Positions 18,690 through 27,043 of a stretch of 54,685 bases of DNA are shown in pieces. Below the pieces are notes generated by a model. It was given only the letters and a program-made list of their open reading frames with translations. It ran no database searches and was not told the origin of the DNA. Both the position numbers and the translations under genes were made by a program. The stretch comes from Gammaproteobacteria bacterium (lineage in GTDB: Bacteria; Pseudomonadota; Gammaproteobacteria; Pseudomonadales; Pseudohongiellaceae). The stretch covers positions 1-54,685 of the forward strand of contig JAURIJ010000015.1 in assembly GCA_030832825.1 (NCBI GenBank). The letters are read 5' to 3'. Position 1 is the stretch's first letter. Every line of letters begins with the position of its first letter.

Positions 18690-20423
18690 CTACTGCGCGG
18701 CAGTGAACAGGCTCTGATCCAGATACTTCCAGTACACCTGTCCGAAGAACATCTCATCCCAGCTCTGATCCCCCCAGGGCACGGAACGTGCCGGGTCCGG
18801 ATTCGCTTTGTTCTGCGTGGAATTGTCGAAAGCGCCGGTGGCCACGATCTTGGTGCCGGCCGGTACGAACTTGGGCTCGGCCAGCTTGTACTCGATTTGC
18901 CAGTTGTAGTTGTAGTTGGCGATGTTGATCAGCTCCTCCACCGTCCCGTCCGGGTAATGCGCGGCGAACTTCATGCTCTTGCCGCGGAAGTGCATGTGCG
19001 GCAGGAAACTCTGCAATTCGGCGTCATGCTCGATGGTGATGCTCTGCTGCTGCTCGAAGTGCGGTTCGTAGGGCGGGATGTTGGTCCAGCCCTGCGGGAA
19101 GATGCAGGCACACTGGCCGGAGCGGCGTTCCTGGGGGACCTGGTCATCGGGATAGAACCAGATGCCGATCTCGCTGGCATCGACCGTCTCGCGCCCGGTG
19201 GTGGTGTAGTGCAGCTGCAGGCCGAGCCGCGAGCCCACCTGCAACAGGCCGCCCGTGTTGGGTGCCTCGACATGCGGTTCCGCGCCAGGAATGTACGGCG
19301 TGATGTGCGCCACATTCGGGTCGGCAGCGCCCAGGAAGCTGCGCGGACGCTCCCCCGGGGCGATGACGGCGTTGAGCGTGTGGTGCAGCACGGTGCGGTC
19401 GCCCGGCATGTACTGACTCGCACGCACCCAGCGATCGCGATCCAGCCCCTCGAAAGGCACCACCACCGTGATGTAGTCGAGCACCCCCGTGGCCGGAATG
19501 GTCTGGGGCGGCACCTTGACGATCAGATCCGGCTCGCCGAAGGCCCACTTGCTCTCGGGCCAGGTCAAGTCCGCCAGCGGGTCTGACTCGCCGTCCTGCG
19601 GCGAGCCGGCAGCGATCCACTGCAGCAGCTTCTGCTGCTCCTCGACGTCCAGCACATAGTCATTGCTGAAATTGCCCACATGCGGGTCGAGCTGCCCGGG
19701 CGGCATGCGCTTGGTCATCAGCACTTCGCGGATCATGGGCGACCAGCCCTGCACCATCGCGTGACTGTCCATGGCGAAGGGGGCGATGCCGCCCTCACGG
19801 TGGCAGCTGGCGCAATTCTCGGCAATGATCGGGGCGACATCGCGGCTGTAGGAGACGCCCGCGGCAGCCAGCTGCGCACTGGCCTCATAGCGGACATCCG
19901 CGCCGTCCATGGCCACCACCGGCGTGCTGACGGCCTTGCCGGCAGTCACCTCGCCCAGGGCCGTTTCGAGCGCTGCGACCGGGCCGCGGAAGATCACCTC
20001 GAAACTGCGAGGGTCGTAGAGGAAGGTCTCGCCGCTCTTGTCGACGCCCATGGCCTGGGCGATCACCTGGGCGTCATCGATGAGCACTGGCAGTGTCAGG
20101 CCGAGCGCGTCGGCCTGGGCTTGCACCTGCGCACGCGACTCGCCCAGAGGATTGATGAGCATGAACTCGATGCCTTGCCCGGCATAGGCGGCCTGCAGTC
20201 GAGAGTAGTCCGGCAGGGCAGCGGCAGTCTGTGCGCTGCCATTGACCTGGACGAGGAAGGCAATCGCCTTGTGGTCGTCGTACCAGCTCATGTGATGAAA
20301 GCGGCCCTGTTGATCGAGCAGGGCGAAGTCACCCACCCGCTCGGCAGCTTGCAACGAGGCGCAGGAGAGCACGCTCAGCAGCGCGGTGAGGGCCAGGGTT
20401 CGGTAGCGTGCAGCAGTCGGCAT
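18690..20423 (-). CDS. Periplasmic redoxin-cytochrome c-copper monooxygenase-like fusion (intact copper ligands)
   Basis: A 577-aa exported fusion (signal peptide to about residue 27, GGAGA site upstream). Residues 28-150 form a redoxin/thioredoxin-like domain without the catalytic Cys (NGSAQTAA where cysteines are expected). Residues 190-275 form a c-type cytochrome domain with CASCH (204-208) and a likely axial Met in RMPPGQ. Residues about 295-570 resemble the copper type II ascorbate-dependent monooxygenase (PHM/DBH) fold. Candidate ligands are His347-His348, His405 (LQLHY), His476-x-His478 (PHMH) and Met558 (WDEM), the full six-ligand set. Substrate unknown. A diverged paralogue lies at 27533-29302. 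Confidence 0.82.
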   Translation of the reverse strand: MPTAARYRTLALTALLSVLSCASLQAAERVGDFALLDQQGRFHHMSWYDDHKAIAFLVQVNGSAQTAAALPDYSRLQAAYAGQGIEFMLINPLGESRAQVQAQADALGLTLPVLIDDAQVIAQAMGVDKSGETFLYDPRSFEVIFRGPVAALETALGEVTAGKAVSTPVVAMDGADVRYEASAQLAAAGVSYSRDVAPIIAENCASCHREGGIAPFAMDSHAMVQGWSPMIREVLMTKRMPPGQLDPHVGNFSNDYVLDVEEQQKLLQWIAAGSPQDGESDPLADLTWPESKWAFGEPDLIVKVPPQTIPATGVLDYITVVVPFEGLDRDRWVRASQYMPGDRTVLHHTLNAVIAPGERPRSFLGAADPNVAHITPYIPGAEPHVEAPNTGGLLQVGSRLGLQLHYTTTGRETVDASEIGIWFYPDDQVPQERRSGQCACIFPQGWTNIPPYEPHFEQQQSITIEHDAELQSFLPHMHFRGKSMKFAAHYPDGTVEELINIANYNYNWQIEYKLAEPKFVPAGTKIVATGAFDNSTQNKANPDPARSVPWGDQSWDEMFFGQVYWKYLDQSLFTAAQ

Positions 20424-20589
20424 GGGTGTCTCCAGAGGCAGTCGAGTGAGGGCTGTGTCGGCAGAGGGCGGGTAGCGGCCCCCTGCGTCACATTGACGCA
20501 GATACTACCACCGGCCGGTGGGCTGTCCAGCCGGGCACGGCGTGGCCCACCCGGGAATTGCTCACCGGATTCTGGAATTGAAAAAGTCA

Positions 20590-20633
20590 GAAAGAAAAAG
20601 GCGCGAGGGGCAGCGCGGCCGGCCTCTCGCGCC
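20590..20633 (-). terminator. Terminator of the VOC-family gene
   Basis: On the minus strand, an 8-bp GC-rich stem (20626-20633 with 20600-20607, GGCGCGAG/CTCGCGCC) is followed by a T-rich run (TTTTTCTTTC). It lies just downstream of the VOC gene stop at 20643. Confidence 0.75.
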
Positions 20634-20642
20634 GCTGCGGTC

Positions 20643-21014
20643 TCAGTTGCCGCTGTAGAACACGTTCAGCTTGTTGCCGTCCATGTCGCGGAAGTAACCG
20701 GCGTAGTAGGTGTCGCTGCGCGGACCGGCCGGGCCTTCGTCCTTCGCGCCCAGCTCCATGGCCTTCTTGTAGACGCGGTCCACGGTGGCGCGGCTGTCCG
20801 CCAGCAGGGCGATCATGGTGCCATTGCCGAAGGTGGCGGGATTCTTGTCGTAGGGACGGATCACGGACAGCATCGGGCTGGTCGGGCTGTTGCCCCAGGC
20901 GATGAAACCGTCAAATTCCATCATGCGAGTGGCTTTCAGTTCTGCCAGCAAGGCGTCGTAGAATGCGCCGGCGCGGGCCAGGTCGTTGGTGCCGAGTGTC
21001 ACATAGCCGATCAT
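20643..21014 (-). CDS. VOC (glyoxalase/bleomycin-resistance fold) protein
   Basis: A 123-aa single-domain vicinal-oxygen-chelate protein: MIGYVTLGTNDLARAGAFYDALL at the start and the C-terminal YYAGYFRDMDGNKLNVF block. The N-terminal metal ligand usually His/Gln is replaced by Thr in YVTLGTND, while GNKL holds Asn/Lys where Glu/His is frequent, so metal dependence is uncertain. No partner gene is evident. It could be a lyase, dioxygenase or binding protein; only the fold is confident. Confidence 0.85.
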   Translation of the reverse strand: MIGYVTLGTNDLARAGAFYDALLAELKATRMMEFDGFIAWGNSPTSPMLSVIRPYDKNPATFGNGTMIALLADSRATVDRVYKKAMELGAKDEGPAGPRSDTYYAGYFRDMDGNKLNVFYSGN

Positions 21015-21164
21015 GAGGTTCTCCAGTGCAGAGTGATGAGTGTTGGTCTAGGCGGCACTCTATCACACGCCCCGGCACGCCCGTGTGTCCGTCATGCGCA
21101 ACATGCAGCCATTGCCACGCTGCCTGTGCCACAATCCGCCCCAACGCAATCTGAAGGTGATGCC

Positions 21165-21524
21165 ATGTCCGATGCAGTTCCCCCAACAGACTTCGACGTC
21201 GACGCCGTGCTGGCCGACCCCGCGCATCCTGTCGTGCTGTTCTCACTGAGCTGGTGCAGTTTCTGCCGTTCCGCCAAGCAATTGCTGGGACAACTGCAGA
21301 TCAGTTACGTCGACCACGAGCTGGACCGCGGCCGGTTTCTGGAGCCGGCTCTGCAGCGCAGCGTACGTGGCCGCCTGGAGGAGCTGACCGGCAGCAACAC
21401 CCTGCCGCAGCTGTTCATCGGCGGGGAGGCCATCGGCGGCTACACCGACACTGCCAGCGCCCTGCGCAGTGGTCGCCTGGCGGCGGTGCTCACCCGCCAC
21501 GGCATTCCCTTCCACCCTGTCTGA
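21165..21524 (+). CDS. Glutaredoxin-like protein
   Basis: A 119-aa cytosolic dithiol glutaredoxin-fold protein. ATG at 21165 follows GAAGGTGA. The redox motif is Cys31-Ser-Phe-Cys34 in LSWCSFCRSAK; the cis-Pro loop is NTLPQLFIGG and the GSH-binding block GGYTDTASAL. The N-terminal extension of about 20 residues is slightly longer than in Grx1/Grx3. It is followed after 14 bp by the DUF2214 gene, so the two are probably co-transcribed. Confidence 0.86.
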   Translation: MSDAVPPTDFDVDAVLADPAHPVVLFSLSWCSFCRSAKQLLGQLQISYVDHELDRGRFLEPALQRSVRGRLEELTGSNTLPQLFIGGEAIGGYTDTASALRSGRLAAVLTRHGIPFHPV

Positions 21525-21538
21525 ATCCGGAGCCTGCC

Positions 21539-21976
21539 ATGGACCTGTTGATCCGCTACCTGCATCTGACCGCCGTCCTGGTGCTGGCGGGCACCCTGAT
21601 CATCGAGAACATGGCGATGGCGCGGCAGATCAGTCAGGAGGACCTGCGCAATCTGCTCAAGGTGGATGCCGCCTATGGCATCAGTGCCGCCGTGGTGCTG
21701 GCCTGCGGACTGGGGCTGTGGTTCTGGGGAGGCAAACCGGCGAGCTTCTATACCGGCAACCCGATGTTCCATGCCAAGGTGTCACTGTTCGTGCTGGTGG
21801 GGCTGCTCTCCATCCACCCCACCGTGTTCCTGCTGCGCCAGCGCCGCAGCACGCAGAGTGTCATCGAGGTGCCGGTGAGTGTGCTGCGCGTGCTGCGCGT
21901 CGAGCTGATCCTGCTGGCCTTCATTCCCGTGCTGGCCTTCCTCATGGCACGCGGCATCGGCCTGCCGACGGGCTGA
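21539..21976 (+). CDS. DUF2214-family membrane protein
   Basis: A 145-aa inner-membrane protein with four hydrophobic segments (about residues 5-23, 47-66, 82-98 and 120-138). Blocks typical of DUF2214 are RYLHLTAVLVLAGTLIIEN, LLKVDAAYGISAAVVLACG and NPMFHAKVSLFVLVGLLSIHPT. The His in YLH and those in the HAK and IHP segments could bind a cofactor, but none is proven. It is tail-to-tail with the carboxylesterase gene, 1 bp between stops. Confidence 0.8.
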   Translation: MDLLIRYLHLTAVLVLAGTLIIENMAMARQISQEDLRNLLKVDAAYGISAAVVLACGLGLWFWGGKPASFYTGNPMFHAKVSLFVLVGLLSIHPTVFLLRQRRSTQSVIEVPVSVLRVLRVELILLAFIPVLAFLMARGIGLPTG

Positions 21977-21977
21977 C

Positions 21978-22643
21978 TCAGGCCAGCACGCGCTGCAGCC
22001 AGGCGGAGATGTCCCGCACTTCCTCGAGACACACCGAGTGCTCCATCGGATAACCCTGCCACTGCACCGGATGACCGAGTGCACGCAGGGCGGACTCGGC
22101 GCGCCGCCCGAGAATGTCAGGCACCACCGGGTCGTGGCTGCCGTGGCACACCAGCACAGGCAGCGCTGCATTGGCGGCGCTCTGACTCAGCAGCTCTGCG
22201 GTGGGGAAGTAGCTCGAGAGCGACATCGCGCCGGCCAGCGGCCGGGCACAGGTCAGGGCCGCATGCAGAATCACGGCGCCACCCTGGGAAAAGCCCGCGA
22301 GCACGATGCGACGACTGTCGATGCCTCGCGCCACCTCGCGCTCGATCAGCGTGTGCACTGCCTCGGCGGAGCGCGTCAATTGCGCGACATCGACTCGCCG
22401 GTCGATGCTCATCTCCAGGATGTCGTACCAGGCGGGCATGACATACCCGTTGTTGATGGTGACGGGCATCTTCGGCGCATGAGGAAACACGAAACGCACG
22501 GACAGATCGGCCGACAGACGCAGCTCCGGCACGATGCCGGCGAAGTCATGACCGTCGGCTCCCAGGCCATGCAGCCAGATGATGGCAGCCGTGGGCTCGG
22601 CTCCGGCGGGTGAAAGCATTTCAACTGCAGGCAGACAACTCAT
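21978..22643 (-). CDS. Carboxylesterase/phospholipase-type alpha/beta hydrolase
   Basis: A 221-aa cytosolic hydrolase of the carboxylesterase II/acyl-protein-thioesterase family. The start is ATG at 22643 (MSCLPAVEML) with GGA upstream. Visible elements are IIWLHGLGADGHDF (oxyanion), the nucleophile motif GFSQGGAV, Asp in CHGSHDPVVP and His in MEHSVCLEE. Length matches bacterial EstB-type enzymes (about 218 aa). No signal peptide. Substrates are probably short-chain esters; exact use unknown. Confidence 0.92.
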   Translation of the reverse strand: MSCLPAVEMLSPAGAEPTAAIIWLHGLGADGHDFAGIVPELRLSADLSVRFVFPHAPKMPVTINNGYVMPAWYDILEMSIDRRVDVAQLTRSAEAVHTLIEREVARGIDSRRIVLAGFSQGGAVILHAALTCARPLAGAMSLSSYFPTAELLSQSAANAALPVLVCHGSHDPVVPDILGRRAESALRALGHPVQWQGYPMEHSVCLEEVRDISAWLQRVLA

Positions 22644-22806
22644 GGCGGCGTATCCTTTGGGCAAGCGGGGCTGGAATGGTAAACCGCGCACTCGGTGCTG
22701 GCTACCCGCCGAGCAAGCCGACATGCCGACTTGCCCGCGCGCAGAGCTTGTTGCTACTCTCGGAACGCTCGTTCGCGCATCCAGGGCAAAGACTCGGAGA
22801 ACAATA

Positions 22807-23862
22807 GTGATCAACCGGCTTTACGTTCCTGCACGACCTGATCGACTTGCTCGACCATCACGACCAACGCGCGCCGTCTGTGCGCTGCTGGCCCTGCTCA
22901 CACTGCCCGGACTGCATTCCTGGGCGCAGACCGACGCCTATCGCGCTCCCCGCACCGCCGATGGCCAGCCAAGCCTGCAGGGCATGTGGACCAACAACAC
23001 CATCACGCCACTCGAGCGGCCGCCGGAACTCGCCGATCGCCCTTTCCTGAGCGAAGCGGAACAACGGGAGATGGAGCTGGCGGTGCAAGCCGCCCTTGCG
23101 CAGGCCGATCTGCCAAGCGATCCGAATCGCCCTCCCCCCTCCAAGGATCAGATCGACCTGGAGGACAGCTACAACGCCTTCTGGTTCGACGATGGCACCA
23201 CGATTGCCATCTACAACGGCGAGCGACGCACCTCGCTGGTGGTCGATCCGCCCAATGGCCGCATTCCCCCCCTGACACCTCAGGCACAGGCGCGACTGGC
23301 CGCAGCGGCCCAGGAACGCGCGCAGGATCCTTTCCGTGGTCCGGAATCGCGTCCGCTGGCAGAACGCTGCCTGCTGTCCTTCGGCTCCAGTTCAGGCCCG
23401 CCCATGCTGCCGATTCTCTACAACAACCATTACCAGATCGTGCAGTCACCGGGGTATGTGATGATCCTGGTGGAAATGGTGCATGACGCTCGCATCATCC
23501 GCATTGACGACGAGCCCCTGCCCGCCGCCTGGCAGCCCTGGATGGGCGATTCCATCGGCCGCTGGGAGGGCGAGACCCTGGTGGTGGAGACGCGCAACTT
23601 CCATCCGCTGCAGAGTTACCGTGGCTCGGGCGCGCAGTTCCACACGGTGGAGCGTTTCACCCGCGTGGGCCCCGAGACTATCCACTACAGCGTGACCGTG
23701 AACGACCCGGAGACCTTCACGGCCCCCTGGACGGCCGAGATTCCGATGTTGCTAACACAGGACCAGATGTTCGAATATGCCTGCCACGAAGGTAATTACG
23801 CCCTGCCCGGCATTCTGGCGGGTGCACGTGTGGAAGAGCGGGAAGCGGGAGCCGCCAGGTAG
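22807..23862 (+). CDS. Secreted protein of unknown function
   Basis: A 351-aa exported protein starting at GTG 22807 with GGAGA immediately upstream. A signal peptide covers about residues 1-41, ending at LHSWAQ. The mature part begins with a WTNNTITPLERPPELADRPF block and later has YNNHYQIVQSPGYVMILVEM and GRWEGETLVVETRNFHPLQ, followed by FHTVERFTRVGPETI. I associate these blocks with a widespread uncharacterised family of secreted proteobacterial proteins but know no function. The SUKH gene begins 1 bp after its stop. Confidence 0.75.
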   Translation: MINRLYVPARPDRLARPSRPTRAVCALLALLTLPGLHSWAQTDAYRAPRTADGQPSLQGMWTNNTITPLERPPELADRPFLSEAEQREMELAVQAALAQADLPSDPNRPPPSKDQIDLEDSYNAFWFDDGTTIAIYNGERRTSLVVDPPNGRIPPLTPQAQARLAAAAQERAQDPFRGPESRPLAERCLLSFGSSSGPPMLPILYNNHYQIVQSPGYVMILVEMVHDARIIRIDDEPLPAAWQPWMGDSIGRWEGETLVVETRNFHPLQSYRGSGAQFHTVERFTRVGPETIHYSVTVNDPETFTAPWTAEIPMLLTQDQMFEYACHEGNYALPGILAGARVEEREAGAAR

Positions 23863-23863
23863 T

Positions 23864-24262
23864 ATGGAAGACATCATCGACATTCTGCGGGAACGCAACG
23901 AGCCAGTGCCCATCCCGCTGGAACTGCCCGACGAGGATCTGCTCGTCGAGATAGAGGAACAGCTGTACATGTCGCTGCCGGACGATCTGCGGGTTTTCCA
24001 GCTGACCGTCAGCGACGTGGTCTGCGGTCGGCTGGAACCGGTCACCGTCACCGATCCCAATTCGCACACCTATCTGCCGGAGGTCGCCGCCGTGGCCTGG
24101 AGCCTGGGCATGCCCCGGCGCTACCTGCCCGTCTGCGAGGCCGATGGCGGCTACTACTGCATCAGCCAGGATGGCACGGTGCTGTTCTGGGACGAGCGCA
24201 TCACTGACCAGAGCTGGGATTCCCTCTGGCTGTGGGTGCGCGAGGTGTGGCTGGCCGACTGA
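23864..24262 (+). CDS. SMI1/KNR4 (SUKH) domain protein
   Basis: A 132-aa SUKH-superfamily protein, no signal peptide. Characteristic parts are the helical start EDIIDILRERNEPVPIPLELP, EEQLYMSLPDDLRVFQL, a middle LPEVAAVAWSLGMPRRYLPVCE strand region, and GGYYCISQDGTVLFWDE. Many SUKH proteins are immunity proteins against contact-dependent nuclease or deaminase toxins; others are housekeeping. No toxin, CdiB, Rhs or T6SS gene is nearby. The start is 1 bp after the upstream stop, indicating coupling to the secreted protein gene. Confidence 0.8.
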   Translation: MEDIIDILRERNEPVPIPLELPDEDLLVEIEEQLYMSLPDDLRVFQLTVSDVVCGRLEPVTVTDPNSHTYLPEVAAVAWSLGMPRRYLPVCEADGGYYCISQDGTVLFWDERITDQSWDSLWLWVREVWLAD

Positions 24263-24270
24263 CGCGTCGC

Positions 24271-25722
24271 TCAGGGCTCCTCGCCATCGTCGGCCGCGTC
24301 TGCCCCCTTGCCGGAACCGCGCCGGGTCACACTCAGCCAGTCCAGCGCGATGCCGGAAATGGCGCTGAAGCGTGTCACCCGGTAGATCACCTGCAACACC
24401 TTCGGTCGTCTGCGCAGACGGGGTTCCGCCGCGCGCGGGATGAACCACACCGAGACCGCCACCCGCAACAGGAAACTCGCCACGAACACGATGTACAGCG
24501 GACTGCGCATGTCGCTCAGGAAGGGCAGGGCCTGCACGATGTGCGGCGCTGCGGTGGCAATCAACCCGCCCAGCAGCGCCCCCACGAACACGGCCACGGC
24601 ACTGAGCGCCGACTGCATGGCCGCATAGACGGCGAAATCACTCTTGTGCGGGCGGATATCGTAGAGATAGTTGGCCGTGCTCAGGCTGTAGCCGCTCCAG
24701 ACGAAGCCCGACAGCATCTGCACGCCAATCAGATACCAGTGATCCGGCGAGAACAGCCAGAGCAAGGGCACCACGGGAATCACGATGCTGGAGAACAGCA
24801 TCACCAGACGATTGCCGAAGCGATCGCTGAAGCGCCCCCAGAAACTCAGTGTGAGGAATTGCGTCAGGATCGACGCGATGGCATTGAGGCTGTACTCGAG
24901 GTAGGTGAACTGCAGGTCACGCAGCATGTAGACGGCGAAGAAGGGAGCGGAGATCGCCACCACGCCCTGCATGCCAGCCACGAAGAAGCTGTATTCGCGG
25001 AAAGTGCGATCCTTCAGCGAGGCGCGCATCTGCAGCAGACTCTGCCAGAACCCCTTGCGCCCGGACAGATGGGGCACCGGGTCAGGGTCATGCATCTGCG
25101 CCAGCAGGCGTGCCGAGACCACGCGCCCCGCGCCCGCTGCAGCGAAGAGCAGCGCGAAGCCGAGCCACACCACCCCCACCCGCTCACTCAGGCTCAGCAG
25201 CGCACCGCCGCTCACGAAGATGGCCAGCGAGGCCATCATGGTCAGCCGCGTGCGCGAGGCAAAGAAGGCTCCGCGCCGACGCTGCGGCACGATGCTGCCC
25301 ATCCACGCGCGCCACTGCGGCTGAATGAAGTTGATGCAGGAGAAGTACAGCACGCAGAGGCCGATCAGCCAGGGCACGGAGCTGGCGCTGCGCGTGAGTG
25401 CCAGCACTGCCAGGGAGAACACCACCAGCGCCTGGAAGACCGCCGTGGCCACCACCAGCGGCTTGCGCGGCAGGTAATTGCCCAGCCAGGCCGAGAGGAT
25501 CTGGAACAGCGCGCCGAAGAGCTGGGGAATCGCCATGAGCCAGCCCATCTGCACGGCCGTGGCATTGAGGTAGATGGCGAAGGCATTGAAGAAGTTGTCG
25601 CCGGTGGCCGTCATGGTGGCCGAGGCCACCGCTTCCTTCTGCGAACAGCGCAGTGTGGGGCGCAGCCACACGGTGCGGGCACGCGCTTCTCGGGGGGCTG
25701 GCGGCGGGAGCTGTTCGGTCAT
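24271..25722 (-). CDS. Major facilitator superfamily transporter
   Basis: A 483-aa inner-membrane carrier with about 12 hydrophobic helices and hydrophilic N- and C-terminal tails. The loop after helix 4 contains FASRTRLTM, a degenerate MFS motif. The N-terminal tail (MTEQLPPPAPREARARTVW) is rich in Pro/Arg, and the C-terminal tail in Arg and acidic residues. Substrate cannot be inferred from neighbours. It converges with the SUKH gene (8 bp between stops) and is divergent from trxC. Confidence 0.85.
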   Translation of the reverse strand: MTEQLPPPAPREARARTVWLRPTLRCSQKEAVASATMTATGDNFFNAFAIYLNATAVQMGWLMAIPQLFGALFQILSAWLGNYLPRKPLVVATAVFQALVVFSLAVLALTRSASSVPWLIGLCVLYFSCINFIQPQWRAWMGSIVPQRRRGAFFASRTRLTMMASLAIFVSGGALLSLSERVGVVWLGFALLFAAAGAGRVVSARLLAQMHDPDPVPHLSGRKGFWQSLLQMRASLKDRTFREYSFFVAGMQGVVAISAPFFAVYMLRDLQFTYLEYSLNAIASILTQFLTLSFWGRFSDRFGNRLVMLFSSIVIPVVPLLWLFSPDHWYLIGVQMLSGFVWSGYSLSTANYLYDIRPHKSDFAVYAAMQSALSAVAVFVGALLGGLIATAAPHIVQALPFLSDMRSPLYIVFVASFLLRVAVSVWFIPRAAEPRLRRRPKVLQVIYRVTRFSAISGIALDWLSVTRRGSGKGADAADDGEEP

Positions 25723-25879
25723 CGAGGAGTCTGCACGGCTGACGGAAGACGTTTCAGAGCATCATCGAATTCGCCCCTCAATGCAATGCCGGCACGTGTC
25801 CCGGGGCCGGCTTGAAAGCCGCCGCCGCAGCCCCGATATCGCAGCCAGATGCAGCAGAATCAGCCCACGGGAGACCGGC

Positions 25880-26317
25880 ATGTCCGACCAGATCTATGTG
25901 ACCTGTCCACACTGTCACCGCAAGAACCGCATGCCGGCGCAGCGGCTGTCCGAAAAAGGGACTTGCGGCGCCTGCAAGCAGGCGTTGTTCAGTGGCCATC
26001 CGGTGCCGCTGTCGCAGAGCAGCTTCGATCAGCACCTGGGAGGCGATGTGCCTCTACTGGTGGACTTCTGGGCGCCGTGGTGCGGCCCGTGTCGCGCGTT
26101 CGCGCCGACCTTCGATGCCGCCGCTGCCGGCTTCGAGCCGCGCCTGCGTCTGGTCAAGGTCAACACCGAGGTGGAACAGGCACTGGTCAGCCGCTTCGGC
26201 ATCCGCAGCATTCCCACCCTCATGCTGTTCCACAAGGGACGCGAAGTGGCTCGCGTTTCCGGGGCACTGCCGCCAGCGCAACTGCAACAGTGGGTGCAGC
26301 AGCACCTGCCGCGCTGA
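25880..26317 (+). CDS. trxC: Thioredoxin 2 (zinc-containing)
   Basis: A 145-aa thioredoxin 2. ATG at 25880 follows ACGGGAGA. The N-terminal zinc ribbon has Cys9/Cys12 (CPHC) and Cys29/Cys32 (CGAC), as in E. coli TrxC. The redox motif is WCGPC (Cys68, Cys71), with cis-Pro in SIPTLMLF. It reduces cytosolic disulfides and is often induced by oxidative stress; I see no OxyR site that I can defend. The lipoprotein gene downstream has its own ribosome binding site 118 bp further on. Confidence 0.96.
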   Translation: MSDQIYVTCPHCHRKNRMPAQRLSEKGTCGACKQALFSGHPVPLSQSSFDQHLGGDVPLLVDFWAPWCGPCRAFAPTFDAAAAGFEPRLRLVKVNTEVEQALVSRFGIRSIPTLMLFHKGREVARVSGALPPAQLQQWVQQHLPR

Positions 26318-26435
26318 ACGCCACGGCGCTGCCGGTAAACCGCAGCCGACCTGCTGCGTTGTGATGCACGCCTGGGTCACCGACAGCGGCCCCGGGCATT
26401 TGTCGACATCTACCCCCTGCGAAGGAGTTTTCATC

Positions 26436-26810
26436 ATGTTGAAGCCAATTCTGCTTTCCGTTCTGGTACTTGGACTGGCGGCCTGCCAGTCCGGTCGCGG
26501 CCCGCTGTACAGCGGTCCCATCATCGATCCGCAGGGCGTCGACATGGGCCGCTACCAGGCTGATCTCGCCGAATGCCAGGCCATCGCCGATCAGGTACCG
26601 GTGGGTGAGCGTGCCGTGGCGGGGGCAGCCGTGGGCGCTGCAGTCGGCGGGGTGGTCGGCGGCATCATGGGCAACAGGCGCACGGCCACGCGCTCGGCCG
26701 GCGTCGGCGCGGTGGGTGGGGGCCTGCAGGGGGTGTCGTCGGGCATGCGAGAACGCGATCGCGTCGTGCACAACTGTCTGCGCGGACGTGGTTACAGCGT
26801 GCTCAACTGA
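26436..26810 (+). CDS. Glycine-zipper lipoprotein (SlyB/OsmB-like)
   Basis: A 124-aa predicted outer-membrane lipoprotein with strong GAAGGAG upstream. The signal ends at the lipobox LAAC (Cys17). The middle contains a glycine zipper (AVAGAAVGAAVGGVVGGIMG, about residues 67-86), expected to pack as a membrane hairpin, followed by a second Gly-rich stretch. Conserved cysteines flank it (AECQAIA and HNCLRGRGY). The family is connected with envelope stability, without a defined biochemical role. Confidence 0.85.
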   Translation: MLKPILLSVLVLGLAACQSGRGPLYSGPIIDPQGVDMGRYQADLAECQAIADQVPVGERAVAGAAVGAAVGGVVGGIMGNRRTATRSAGVGAVGGGLQGVSSGMRERDRVVHNCLRGRGYSVLN

Positions 26811-26815
26811 ACATT

Positions 26816-26947
26816 TCAGCTTCGCGGGCCAGCGGCGCCTTGGGCGCGGCGTACAGGGATGTCGAACGCACGAAAATATGACAAGACGCCTAGTAGGCTT
26901 AGATCGCTGAAGTTGAGTGGCAGATTTCCGCTCATTTTATTGAGCAT
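26816..26947 (-). CDS. Possible 43-aa small protein or gene remnant
   Basis: A short leftward frame from ATG 26947 (MLNKMSGNLPLNFSDLSLLG... ending AAGPRS). Its residue pattern looks more protein-like than the surrounding frames, and the open frame extends upstream without an obvious break. No ribosome binding site is clear, and the segment is A+T-richer than its surroundings. It could be the end of a degraded gene. I do not recognise it. Confidence 0.25.
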   Translation of the reverse strand: MLNKMSGNLPLNFSDLSLLGVLSYFRAFDIPVRRAQGAAGPRS

Positions 26948-27043
26948 GCATCTTACCCACGAATGCCCGCCTTGAGCGGTTTTAGTCTTAGAGACCCTGG
27001 ATGCGGCCGAGGTCAGGATTTTTGTACTCGCAGCGGGAAGAAA

